Part shown: one piece after another, positions 8,380 through 19,407 of the stretch
Layout: each line of letters starts with the position of its first letter
How positions within the stretch are numbered: the first letter of the stretch is position 1
Assembly (NCBI RefSeq): GCF_000219625.1
Contig: NC_018217.1
Coordinates: forward strand, 1,302,001 to 1,366,000
DNA length: 64,000 nt
Origin: Zymoseptoria tritici IPO323
Taxonomy: Eukaryota > Ascomycota > Dothideomycetes > Mycosphaerellales > Mycosphaerellaceae
Direction: 5' to 3'
Notes under the pieces: model-generated
Database searches by the model: none
What the model saw: only the letters and a program-made list of their open reading frames with translations
What the model was told of the DNA's origin: nothing
Made by a program: the position numbers and the translations under genes

Positions 8380-10622
8380 CTAGTATCTCGGCGGTCCTGG
8401 AGGGGGAGCGCCATACGGCTGTTGCTGTCCGGGGTAGCCGCCCTGTTGTGGAGGTCGTTGTCCTTGCGGTGGCGGTTGCCCGTACTGGCCCTGAGGAGGT
8501 GCGCCGTATTGAGGCGCGCCTCCGTACTGCGGCGGCTGGCCATAGCTCTGGCCGCCTTGTGGCGGGTACTGCTGTTGGCCGTATCCTTGCTGCGGAGGAC
8601 CGCCGTATCCGCCACCGCCCTGCTGCTGAGGAGGCATGCCGGGAGCCATGTGAGTCTTCTCGTCCTTAGTGTCGTAGCTGGGATCGATGGCACCCAGAAT
8701 GAGCTTGATCATCCAGAGATCGGGAGTGAGATCGACGGGTGGAACGGCCCTGGCCATCTCAGCGGACTCGTTCTCGTAGTCTGTACACATGGTCAGTATG
8801 AGTTCGCGCCTTTCTTCAGAATTCCAACTTACTCGACGTGCAGTCGACTTCCTTGCCGACCATCGGATCATTGTCGAGCTTGGCCAGGAACTCAGTCGCC
8901 TTTTGATCGTTGCCAACTTGAGCGAACTGGAAAGACACAGCACCTGGTCCGTACTGAGAGCGCTGAGCGGCTTGACACGCATACTGCACGGTCTCGATGA
9001 GGGTGTTCTGGTTCTCGCCCGCTGGCTGGCCGTCCGTGATCGAGATGATGAGGAGTGGCTTGCGCATTTGACCGCTGTTCAACTTCTGAATGAGGATTGG
9101 GTCGATGACCTTCTTCCTCAATTCTGTGCCGAATGGAGTGAGGCCCTGGATGCATTTATCAGTGTTTTGAAATTGAGAAACCGGAGCACGTTGAGAAACC
9201 CACCTTGTAGCGCTTGCTGGCAAGAAGCTGCTCCACCTGCTGCTCGTTCCTGATACCGGAGATCTGCTGGGGTGGCAGGTCCTCATTCATGAAGCGGAGC
9301 TCAATGCCATCGTCGTCGAACAGAGTCGCGGCAAAGACTGAGCGCTGGAGAATGAGCTGGAGATCCTTGATACGCTCGCCATTCTCCTCGAAGGACATGG
9401 AACCACTGTCGTCGACGTAGATGATCACATCGTAGAGAGCCAGCCTGACAATATCATTGGCAATCTCCTTCTGAATGCGCCACGCTTGGCACAGACGATC
9501 GACCTGCTGGGCAGCACGAGCTGCGATCTGTGGCAGCATTTGTGCTCCTTGTGTCCCTGGTCCGTAGAATCTATGCAACTGCTTCTCTTGAATGGCCCTC
9601 TCGAGCTCTCTCTGGTATCCTTGAACGTCGTGTGGGCCGCTCATTTGTCCGCCTTGTGGAGGTCCACCATATCCTTGTTGTTGCGAAGGATATTGCTGAC
9701 CCTGCGGTGGAGGTGCTCCATATCCTTGTTGACCTTGAGGTGCACCATACTGGCCTGGCGGCGGAGGTCCGCCCTAAGAAATATCACTTGTCAGTCGAGT
9801 CCTTGAAAAGTGCAAAACGTGATCGAGTCCATGAATGACGAACGTAGCCATAGCCGCCTCCAGGAGGACCTTGTTGCTGTTGAGGGTAAGGAGGAGCCTG
9901 TTGCCCGTAAGGCTGTTGGTTGTATGGCGGTTGTCCGGGATATGGACTTCCAGTTTGTGGTCGGTTTGGCGGTGGAGGCGGCGGCCGCGAGTACTGGCTT
10001 TGAGGAGCGCCGTAACTTGGGGCAGGCGATCCGTACTGTGGCTGCGATCCGTATTGTTGCTGAGGAGGGTACGCGCCGGGTTGAAGAGAAGGCGGGACGC
10101 CTGGCGGGCCTTGCCCACCAGCTGCTAGTCTCGAGGCCAAAGGCATGTGATGTGTGGTGTATGCGCGTTCAATTGCGGGTGTCGGGTTTGGGTTACGAGG
10201 GTCGGATGGTTGTATCGTTGTATGGTTGGCGGTAGGGAAGTGAAGGCACAAAGGAAGATGTTGTAGGTATGTTTGCAAAGAAAGGACGCTGCAGACAAGA
10301 AAGATTGCGTAATGCACTCACCTGAGGAGGTCGGCCGCCTGGCGCATAGGCTTGGTACGATTGCTGCGGCTGAGCACCTGGCTGCTGACCAGGTGGACCG
10401 CCGGTGAAGTTGGCCACAGCAGCAGCTCCGCCCTATGAAGCAACATGTGAGTCCTCGCGTCGTGTCTGCTGATTCTGCTTGTGCCTTCCTTACCTGTGCG
10501 GCGGCGAGTTTCGAAGCCAACTGTATCGTCGTGGTCAGTGAAATTGCTCACAATGAGGCCGACGTCATCGGCGGGGAATGAGACAAATAGTGGGCTGTGG
10601 AGGGGAAACAACGTACACCCAT
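8380..10622 (-). CDS. von Willebrand A domain protein with Q/P/G/Y-rich ends
   Basis: Proposed exons: 10622-10617 (ATG GGT only), 10520-10494, 10432-10322, about 10059-9844, 9773-9204, 9145-8833, 8780-8380. All have GT-AG borders and compatible phases. The acceptor of the fourth exon is the least certain; an unused LASRLAAGGQ frame upstream (near 10135) echoes exon 2's LASKLAAAQ. The centre is a vWA domain: YDVIIYVDDSGSMS carries the DxSxS metal site and SITDGQP the later Asp. The flanks are rich in Pro-Gln-Gly-Tyr, including GYGQQQYPPQGG-type runs. Similar fungal proteins exist but I know of no assigned function; vWA domains usually mediate protein contact through Mg2+. The low-complexity ends suggest condensate- or prion-like behaviour, which is inference. 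Confidence 0.78.
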
Positions 10623-11884
10623 CGTGCTTTGATGAAGGGAAGACTTTGGTCGTGATGTGGTGGAGTGTGTGCGTGGTAGTCGACTGTGTCAAAGATCTGA
10701 GGTGTCTAAAGAAGTCAAGTTCTGTGGTGGTCGAGGAAGGAGCGGTGGAATGGAATGGTGTTGAAGTAAAAGTTGCGTGAGAGGATCAGAGCTGAGAAGG
10801 AGCTCCCGTCGCTTGTTTGCTTCCGACCTGCACAGCCACCGCAGATCCGCACCGGACACCTCACACGTGGGGCCCAATGCCACGCAGTGACCCGATCAAG
10901 GTCGTAACCGATGGCGCAGGCGTCGACTAGGCCAGGCACCGATAATCATCGACATCTTAACCGGCATGGGCACCACTCCGCAGGCAGACCTCTGCGTCAG
11001 CCACAGGACAGTTGCCGACATTGCATCTCCGGTCCATGTGAAGCCGGATGGCAGAGAGAGTCCAGAGACGAGACGACAGAGCAGGCCAACCTGAAGTGGT
11101 CTGGAGATACAGGCGACGCTGGCGGGATGAGAAAGTGTACTGCTGTGCTCGACGAGGTGAAGCAGAGCAGCCAGTGGAAACACCTCTGAGCGCCACGGGA
11201 GAGAACTCAGGCCATGTGGCACGCAGGAGCAGCCACTGTCGACGTGACGCTATGGTTTGCTTGTTGATATTCGCACAACTGACATTGATGTGCCTTTTGT
11301 GCTTACCGCAAAGGCAACAAGGGTGGACAGGGATGGTGCACCCGTGTTCCTAGCCGGCGCGACATACCGAACAGCCTCATGCACTGTCTTCGAGAAGACA
11401 CATTGCCACTTGCCATCAGGCCTGTCCTGAGATACCGATGGAATCTTGCCCTACATCCGATGCGAGAGGAACGGTGAGTTTAGGGATCAGGACTATGCTC
11501 AATGATGGCGACACATGATTCTTCGTCGGGATCACCAAACGATCGTAAGCAGGTCCTTCACTTATCATCGCCAAGAACATCTCCTCTCTTCATCCATCCG
11601 TCTTGATACGCATGCGATGTCTGCTATCAGCTTGCTTAGCCAAGCATGCATTGTGGCATGCAATGCAGTACTTTCACCTCAACATCAATCCTTTGGCAGA
11701 CACCTGCAGATAAGCGGTTTCCTATCGGCTTGGCTTGGGCAAGTCGTTGGCCGCTATCCACGCGGGAAGACTGTGTGTACCATGGCTCGCCACAGTCTCT
11801 TAAAGCTACCTGGACCATTCCACCTACGCTGGACTTGCTATCGCGCTGCGACTTTCTCAAGTCTCACAGTCTTCCTCCTCCCCC
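10623..11884. promoter_or_regulatory. Intergenic region between divergent genes
   Basis: About 1.26 kb separates the start codons of the vWA gene (-) and the MFS permease (+), so it must hold both promoters. The strand proximal to the permease has CT-rich stretches (for example around 11570-11600 and 11870-11885) typical of fungal leaders. I see no coding frame with family similarity, no tRNA and no repeat. Confidence 0.5.
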
Positions 11885-14037
11885 ATGGCTTTCGACACAG
11901 AGTCCAAGACTCCCACAGAGGACGTCAAGTGCAGCAGTCCTACACCAAGCCTACCATCCGACGAAAAGAAGTCGTCTCAAGCCGCGGACTTCCAACTCGT
12001 ACCCTCCATCGACGAAGGCCATATGATCTCAGGCGACGAATACAGCCCAGCGGAATACAAGCGAGTCCTTCGCAAGATCGACCGCTTCCTCCTCCCCCTG
12101 ATGTGGTGTTGTTACGGCGTGCAACAGACAGATAAAACGTCACTTGGCGTGCAGGCCATCTTTGGTCTGCCCAAAGATACAGGTTTGGTCGGACAGCAGT
12201 ACAGTTGGCTCACGACGATCTTCTATCTGACGTATATGGTCGGCGAGTTTCCGTCGAACTTCTTGTTGCAGAAGTGGTCCCTGGGGAAGACGTTGAGTAT
12301 CTACATGATTTGCTGGGGTGAGTGAAGCTGGATCATCTTTCGAAGAGTTCCATGGTACTGATCAATGCTATCATCTAGGTGTCTGCGTTACATGCATCGG
12401 AGCAGCACAGAATTGGACCCATCTCATGGTCCTCCGTGGTCTTCAAGGCTTCTTCGAATGCACCATCAGTAAGGACACCAAAGGGCAGCAGGCCTGTAGC
12501 GGTCCGAGATTGTCTCTCGGACTATGCCTGCGGGTCGTAGACGGCCTCATACCTTTTGTACTCCAGCCATCGCTAACCCTTCCACCCCTCTGTTTTAGGT
12601 CCAGGCTTCGTGCTGGTCATCGGAAGCTGGTACAGAACAGAAGAGCACAGTTCTCGCTCGCTGTTCTTCCAGTCGGCGAACGCTGGCTTCGGGATCATTG
12701 GCAACCTGAGCATGTACGGCATAGGAAGCCACACGAAGAAGCATGGTGGTCTGGCGGCATGGAGGTCCATCTCGTTCTTCTTGGGCGCTGTCACTGTCGT
12801 GCTGGCGCTCATATGCTTCATTCTGCTGGGCAGCCCGAAGGAGGTACGGTGGTTGAACGCCGAGGAGAGGAAGGTTGCGTGAGTCTCTACACAGTCCGTC
12901 CCGAAAAGAGACCATGCTAACGACTCTATAGCCAATCTCGCGTTGTCTCGAACAAAGCTGGAAGAGATGTGACCGGTATCAAGTGGAGCTGGCCGCAGGT
13001 CGCAGAGGCTTTCAAAGATCCTCAACTATGGTTCTGCTTGGTCAATGCCTTCCTGAGTTCCGTACCGAACGGGTATGTCGTGCTATTGCCGCCATCAGAG
13101 GAAAATCTGGATCGTGCTAACCCTTGCAACAGCGGCCTGACGACGTTCAGTGCGATCATCATGAAAAGCTTCGGCTTCACCGAGCTTCAGGTCCTTCTGC
13201 TCGACATTCCGCGTTCAAGTATGGTGGATGTATCATCCCCTTGACGGCCATTGCTGACCTGATCCCAGCGATTTCCGTCTTAATATTTGTCGCTGTCGGC
13301 TTCTACACTCGAAGGGTACCCAATCGGCGCATGTATGTTATGGCCGCTTCGTGTGTCCCAGCTTTCGGTAAGATCTCTCTGAACACATCTGGCCAGTGGC
13401 TTCGGGAGCTAACGCAGCATAGTCGGTCTGCTCGCCATGTCGCTACTTCCCAACACCCCTGAATACCAATGTAAGATCGTGCTATCAGACTCTCTCCATG
13501 AAGCGCAACGCTGATGCCTCCCAGGGACGAAGTATGCAATGTATGTCATCACGGTACCTTACGTCCTTGGCTTGTTCCTGGCCTGGACATTGAGTGAGTT
13601 GAACTTCGAGGACCTCACCTATCGCCTTGTTCTGACCTTGTACAGTTCCCTCTAATGTCGCCGGACGAACGAAGAAGACAATCATCAGTTCCGCCACATT
13701 CATTGGCTATTGCGTTGGTAAGCCCATCGCCGCTCTCTGCGAACAAGATCAAGAGTACTGACACGTCACATTAGGCAACATGTCCGGCTCCCAAATCTTC
13801 AAGAGCAAAGACGCTCCACGCTACGTACCAGGCACCATCGGGGCTTGTGCTTGCTTCGGGATTCAATTCGTCCTGGTCATCGCATGGCGATTGTACTATG
13901 TCTGGCAGAACAAGAGACGCGACCGTGCGGCGGCTGCGAGTGGCATCAGCAAAGAGGAACAGGAGAGGTTGGGGCAGGAGATGGGCGAGAGGAATATGAC
14001 AGATCTGGAGAACGTGCATTTCAGGTATAGCATGTAG
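11885..14037 (+). CDS. MFS permease, allantoate/nicotinate (DAL5/TNA1) family
   Basis: Ten exons: 11885-12317, 12379-12468, 12599-12878, 12932-13072, 13133-13218, 13269-13367, 13423-13470, 13525-13593, 13646-13717, 13775-14037. All borders are GT-AG, the phases agree and the product is 526 aa. After a hydrophilic N-terminus come about 12 membrane segments. Family marks are DKTSLGVQAIFGLP, the GEFPSNFLLQKW segment, RGLQGFFECTIS followed by PGFVLVIGSWY, and SSATFIGYCVGNMSGSQIF near TM10-11. This fits the anion:cation symporter (DAL5) branch, which imports allantoate, nicotinate, pantothenate or similar organic acids; the substrate cannot be read from sequence. The C-terminal tail is cytosolic and charged. 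It is the most intron-rich gene in the window. Confidence 0.9.
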
Positions 14038-14138
14038 ATGGAACCCGAGAGATCGTGGGATGTCAATACAGACAAGTCCCGGCAATGGATAGATATAGAA
14101 GGAAGGAGTAACAGTCTCATTGTTCGAATTGCTACTAC

Positions 14139-14831
14139 TCAGGATCTGCCCGCGGATCCCTTCGGCTCCCTCATCATGCAGTAAAGCGTAATAGCATCGC
14201 CATCATCATCACAAATCATCTCCTTCGCCAGCCCGAATCCCATGCGCCGGTAAATCGCCATATTGGGCTGGTTCCTGCTGCTCTCCAGATAGCACTTCCT
14301 CCCCTCTGCATCGGCCTTGTCAGTGACGTGCTTGAACAGCAGCTTGCCCACGCCTTTGCCTTGCGTCTCCGGCAAGACGGTGACGATGTTGCAGAAGTAG
14401 TACCCCTTCTCATCAGTCCACAACGCTTTCTGCGCTTCTGCTTGGGCTGCCTTCCATATCCAATATCGCTTGACGTTCAGCCCTCCCCTGCCGTACGACA
14501 AATTCATCCGGACTTGCTCGAGCCACAGCCACCAGCTTCCCCAGTAGTCACTCCAGGACTGTGGTGCGAATGGATTGCTAGGAGCCATCCAGCAGGCTAC
14601 GCCGAGCACTTTCCCCGACGGGTCGGCGGTGTCTTTGGCTACGTGGAACAGGGCGTATCTCATCCCCCAACGACAACGAATGGCTAGACTTGTGGAGTTC
14701 CGTTCCAAGGAGAACTTGTCGCGATCGTTGAAGATCCAATTGTTGTACGGATCTGTTGCGAAGGCATCTTGGATGCAGGTGATGGCTCCAGGGATGTCTC
14801 CTTCAGCGAGGGAGCTGACTTCGATGGGCAT
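14139..14831 (-). CDS. GNAT-family N-acetyltransferase
   Basis: A single exon of 230 aa from the ATG at 14831; the frame extends 12 codons upstream but only to a GTG. The acetyl-CoA binding motif is clear: TVLPETQGKGVGKLLFKHV (the Q-x-x-G-x-G loop), then a motif B helix and RNQPNMAIYRRMGF, the usual GNAT C-terminal strand-helix. The N-terminal half, with an EGDIPGAITCIQDAFATDP-type start, is common in fungal stand-alone GNATs that act on small molecules. The substrate is unknown. It is convergent with the MFS permease, with about 100 bp between stops. Fold confidence is high, role unknown. Confidence 0.85.
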   Translation of the reverse strand: MPIEVSSLAEGDIPGAITCIQDAFATDPYNNWIFNDRDKFSLERNSTSLAIRCRWGMRYALFHVAKDTADPSGKVLGVACWMAPSNPFAPQSWSDYWGSWWLWLEQVRMNLSYGRGGLNVKRYWIWKAAQAEAQKALWTDEKGYYFCNIVTVLPETQGKGVGKLLFKHVTDKADAEGRKCYLESSRNQPNMAIYRRMGFGLAKEMICDDDGDAITLYCMMREPKGSAGRS

Positions 14832-15061
14832 TTTGGGCGGGAGATTGGACAACTCACAGGAGGTCACTGCTTACCTTCTACGGGAGCGTAGGGCATTGGG
14901 TTGTCGTCTTTTTACAGATCGATAAGGCTGTTATGTTGGGAAGAGGAAGGTGCAGCCGAAGACGTGCAACGTGAAGCTGAAATTTAAACTTTCATCCGAA
15001 GCTCTCACTCCATCAGAAAAGTTCCGCTCATGTCCTCCGCAATGATAACGACAGCCGTCCG

Positions 15062-16525
15062 ATGAGAGCGTCTCCAAGCCGATTCTTTCCTTCGCCTCGA
15101 GTTCTCGAGTTCCTCATCCGTCGCGGACGTATCCCTCACAGCATGGCTCTCGTTCCAGTCCCAGAGCCGCCGCCAAAGAAGGCAGAGGTCATGACTCCAC
15201 CGCCCGCAGTCGCGATCACGCCGTGCGATCCATGGCCGCGACCGTACGAGATGGACGGGAATCTGAGAAGAGTTGCACCATATCACTTTACCTATAACAC
15301 GAATTGCAAACAGAGATGGCGAGGAAGAGGGATCTTGGAGATATTCAAGGACGAATTTCGAGATAGGCCGCCGGAGTACTATGTATGTCTGAGGAGTACG
15401 GGTACGGAATGTAAGGGACCTGACTGATACTTCCAGGAAGATGCGATGGAAAGAGGAGCAATACAGCTAAATGGACAACCGGTACCTTCGCCAGAGACGA
15501 AAGTCCAGAACGGAGATATCATCAGCCATACTTTGCATCGACATGAACCTCCCGTGACTGCACAACCGATTGGAATTGTCCATGAGGACGATGGACTCAT
15601 GATTATCAACAAGCCAGCCGGGGTGCCTGTTCATCCTGCTGGAAGATACAACTACAACTCGGTCATCGAGATCCTACGATCTGAGAGAGGGCACGAGTTC
15701 AACCCGTTGCCATGCAATCGACTTGATCGATTGACCAGCGGAGTCATGTTCATTGCAAAGAATAAGAAGGCTGCAGAACGCGTCACCGATCAGTTGATGG
15801 CGCGAACCGTCCGGAAAGAGTACGTAGCCCGCGTCAAAGGAGAGTTCCCTGAAGGCGATGTTGTCTGCGAACAGCCCATTCTGCAGATCTCGCCCAAGCT
15901 TGGTCTCAATCGTGTGCGAGCAAATGGCAAAGAAGCCCGGACCGTCTTCAAACGCCTGGCATACTATCCTGCCTCTGCGCCCAACGACACCGACAACATC
16001 AACGGCCGCCAGCGAGAAGGCTACAGCATTGTCCGCTGCCGCCCTCTCACCGGTCGGACCCATCAACTCCGCGTGCATCTTCAATTCCTCGGCCATCCCA
16101 TCTCCAACGATCCTATCTACAGCAATCAGCGCGTCTTCGGTCCGGATCTAGGAAAGTCCTCCAGCACAGACGAGGACGATGAGGATATCATGACCCGCCT
16201 CGCACGTATGGGCAAGGAGGATGTCGCCGAAGCAGTGGCGTACCACGACGAGATGGTCGATGAGTACAATCGCAAGAAGGCAGAGAAGATGACGGGTGAG
16301 TTGTGTACATTGTGCAATACACCACTGTACAGTGATCCTGGAGCGCATGAATTGGGGATCTACTTGCATGCGAGGAAGTATGCCGATGCGGAGGGAAAGT
16401 GGAACTATGAGACTGAGTTGCCAGAATGGGCATTGCCTCCGCCTGGATCGGAGGGCCCGAAGGAGACGAATGAGGAGTCCGATCCGTTGGCCGTGGATGT
16501 GGAGAAGTTGACGTTGAAGGAATGA
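15062..16525 (+). CDS. PUS9: RluA-type pseudouridine synthase (PUS9-like)
   Basis: Exons 15062-15382 and 15437-16525 with a 54-bp intron; 469 aa. The N-terminus carries an S4-like element (QLNGQPVPSPETKVQNGDII). The catalytic domain follows: HEDDGLMIINKPAGVPVHP, then the catalytic Asp in CNRLDRLTSG, then RCRPLTGRTHQLRVHLQFLG and the GHPISNDPIY end. This is the RluA/Rib2 family. There is no deaminase domain, so it resembles yeast Pus9 (U32 of tRNA) or Pus8/Rib2's synthase half. A Cys pair, LCTLC, lies in a C-terminal extension that could bind metal. An internal ATG at 15143 is an alternative start; the first 27 residues are Arg-rich and could target mitochondria. Enzyme class is firm, target position inferred. 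Confidence 0.9.
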
Positions 16526-17600
16526 TGTGATGGATGTTTAATCTCAGAATGGCATGGACTGTCTTGTCGGGTGAGCAACTTTTGGCACAGATCGCCGTCA
16601 TCTGGTTGGCATGGACCTCCAACCAGATGAGAAGGACTACGCTCGACGTTCGGAGCCTGGACAATCTGACATCGAGCCTCGCGCGGATTTCAGATACGAG
16701 AGGGTCTCAATGCCATCGAAACGAACGGTGCGGAGCCGGGCATCTGATCAGGTCCACGGACAAGTGCGAGGTTCTCTGGCGAGATCTGTTCCCGACACCT
16801 GGAAATTCTCTCACAGGCACAAACGTCACGCATTGACTTGCGAGTCAGTGCTTGACGCAACCCCACGCCACAAGAGACCAGCACCTACCACCACCTGCCA
16901 CGGTCAGTTCGACGACGCGGAGTGACAGCGGCCGCGCCAGGCAACATATGTCGCTGATCCCAGCCAAGTCTAGACAGAACTCTTGTTGCGTCTTGGCGCT
17001 GGCAAGCATCGCAGCATTGCGTGACGGAATCCTGGCGAAAGTGGAACGCGTCTCACGCCATATGACCGATGTCTCCAGATCGGAAACGTCGCGATCCTTG
17101 CTTAATCGGGAATGGGGAACACGTCAATGTCCGGGGTTGGGATTTGCTGAGATGTGAGAGTTGGGAGGGGAAGGATGTGAACTCAGTTCGCCTCGGTTCC
17201 AAGGGCCCTGGGAAGAAGACGAAGCCTTGGATTGAGATTTGATTTGGAGGGTTGAGAGACAAGGACGACGGTGCCTGAAGTGTTGAGTGTTTCGCATTTG
17301 CTCGGCGTCGACACTGCGATCGCACAATGGTGATAGGGTCCTGGTTGAGGAGAATCTGGACCGAGATTGATCAACAATCGAGGGAACATGTAGATTAAGT
17401 AGTCACTCTGAACATAATCCAGAAAGGCACTCGACGTCTCTGATGTGAATGATGGTTTCCATATAGATCGTAGTGGTAGCGGAACAATTGGTGTTTTCAT
17501 ACAGTATCAGAGTACATTGGACGTATCAGGCATATCTCATGGTATCTATACATTCCCAGAACTTCAGATCTTATCGCACTCCAGCAATTGAGTCCAAGGT
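16526..17600. other. Intergenic region between convergent genes
   Basis: About 1.08 kb between the stop of the pseudouridine synthase (+) and the stop of the membrane protein (-). No frame shows family similarity. It presumably holds two 3' UTRs. No repeats or RNA genes seen. Confidence 0.4.
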
Positions 17601-19407
17601 CTAGGTCAACCTCCTATCGCCGCTCAACGTGACTCCTCCCTCTCTGCTCGAGCTCGAGGCCGTTGTGGGCGTGCTCGGTATACTAGATCTGAACACATCG
17701 GACACACGCGGCCGGGCCGGTGATGGAACTTCTTGCTGGACGAACTGCGTCGGAGCCAGGACCGGTCGCTGAGCGTGATTCTTCAGCAGCGGTTTGCTGC
17801 CTCCCCTGTCAGGTAAGGAAAAGTTCTTCTCGTTGTCGTTGGTGCTGCGACCGCCACCTCGGAACCAGGCTGCTACGGCGCGGATGTTGGACACGGACCC
17901 CTGGGGAGAGGGAGCGGGAATGCGTGGCGTAGAGGGTGCTTGGGAGTTGGTCCAACTCCAGCGGCCTGGGTCGCCAACTACCGTGTGGGACGAACCGAGG
18001 TTGTCGAGCCGGACGCGCTGGTCTGCTGGAGATGTATCAGGGGGAGTAACAGTCATTTGAGGTGTTGAACGAACTGCTCTGGCGACTTCCACGTCATCCT
18101 CGTCATAATCACCATCGGTCTTGTTGTATTCGAGACCTGCTCGCGATCGCCGCCCATTGGGCAGGTGGGCGGGTTGCGGTGGGGAAGGGGAACGTTCGAG
18201 TGAGGCTGCGCTGCGGAGACCAACTCCGCTCACATCCTTCGGGGCGACGTAGGGAGGGTTTGAGGACTTCCAAGCTATACTGGCCGCTCGTCTTTCGCCT
18301 GGAGAACCGGACTTGTTCCTTGGGACTGGTTTTGATTTGGCAAAGCCGTAGCATGAGTTGCGTGCTGGAGGTTCGGGAGATACGGGAGATACGGGCGAGG
18401 GTTCCTCTGGCGGAGTGTATTTGGGCAGCGCGGTGACGGGTGTACTTATAGCGAGAGACGGTGGTATCGGCGGTCTGTCCGCAGGTGGTGAGATCGGTCG
18501 TCTGTCCGTAGGCTGGGAGATTGGCCGCTTCTCGTGGAATCCTTTACTGTTGGATCCCGTGAGGTTGGACCACTTTCGCTTCTTCTGCCGTCTTCTCCAG
18601 AGCCAGATTGCAAGTATGACCAGAAGTAATGTGCTGACTACGGATCATTTAGTTCGTGGTCCATGGGCATGCTCGCAGCCAAACTAACTTACCGACGCTT
18701 ACTGACGATGCGATGATGACTGAAGTTGAAGTGGACAGGCCTGACTCTCCGCCACCACTACGGTTATTGCCATCACGATGCTGGTCCCGATTGTTGTCGC
18801 CAGATTGATGTCCATTGCGATCTCCTCCACGGTTGTTATCGTTATTGTTATTATTGTCATTGTTGTCGTGCCCAGATTGCTGCCCATTCTGGTTGTTCCC
18901 TTGCCCCTGCTGTCCTTGGTTTTGTTGACCTTGATCTTGTTGACCTTGACCTTGCTGGCCTTGCTGGCCTTGCTGCTGGCCTTGGTCCTGACCTTGGTCC
19001 TGACCTTGCTGCTGGCCTTGTTTTTGTTGCCCTTGTTGACCTTGTTGGCCTTGCTGCTGGCCTTGGTCCTGACCTTGCTGCTGGCCTTGGTTTTGTTGTC
19101 CTTGTTGACCTTGTTGGTCATTCTGCTGCCCATTCTGCTGGCCGTTCTGCTGCCCATTCTGCTGGCCTTGCTGCTGGCCATTCTGCTGGCCTTGCTGCTG
19201 GCCTTGCTGCTGGCCTTGCTGCTGGCCGTTCTGCTGGCCTTGCTGCTGGCCGTTCTGCTGGCCTTGCTGCTGGCCGTTCTGCTGGCCTTGCTGCTGGCCG
19301 TTCTGCTGGCCTTGCTGCTGGCCTTGCTGCTGGCCGTTCTGCTGCCCTTGCTGCTGGCCTTGCTGCTGGCCGTTCTGCTGGCCATTGTTCCCATTCTGTG
19401 GAGCCAT
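17601..19407 (-). CDS. Single-pass membrane protein with Q/G/N-repeat domain
   Basis: Exons 19407-18693 and 18637-17601, 583 aa. The intron falls inside the membrane segment, restored as SVIIASSVSVVSTLLLVI followed by LAIWLWRRRQKKRK. The N-terminal part is built of Q-Q-G and Q-N-G repeats and then Asn/Asp/Gly-rich sequence. After the basic stop-transfer stretch comes a Pro/Ser-rich cytosolic tail of about 330 residues with PPADRPP and SPVSP motifs. No signal peptide follows the start ATG, so the helix may act as a signal anchor, or an unseen upstream exon may supply one. The layout (Gln/Ser-rich ectodomain, one helix, basic then disordered tail) resembles fungal wall-stress sensors only in outline; I do not recognise the family. 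Confidence 0.7.
18905..19395 (-). repeat. Low-complexity CAG/GGC repeat coding Q-G-N units
   Basis: Roughly 490 bp of imperfect units such as CAGCAAGGCCAGCAG and CAGAACGGC encode QQGQ and QNGQ modules. Because the units lack stop codons in any frame, several frames on both strands stay open here. Such tracts expand and contract by slippage, so length is likely strain-variable. Confidence 0.85.
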
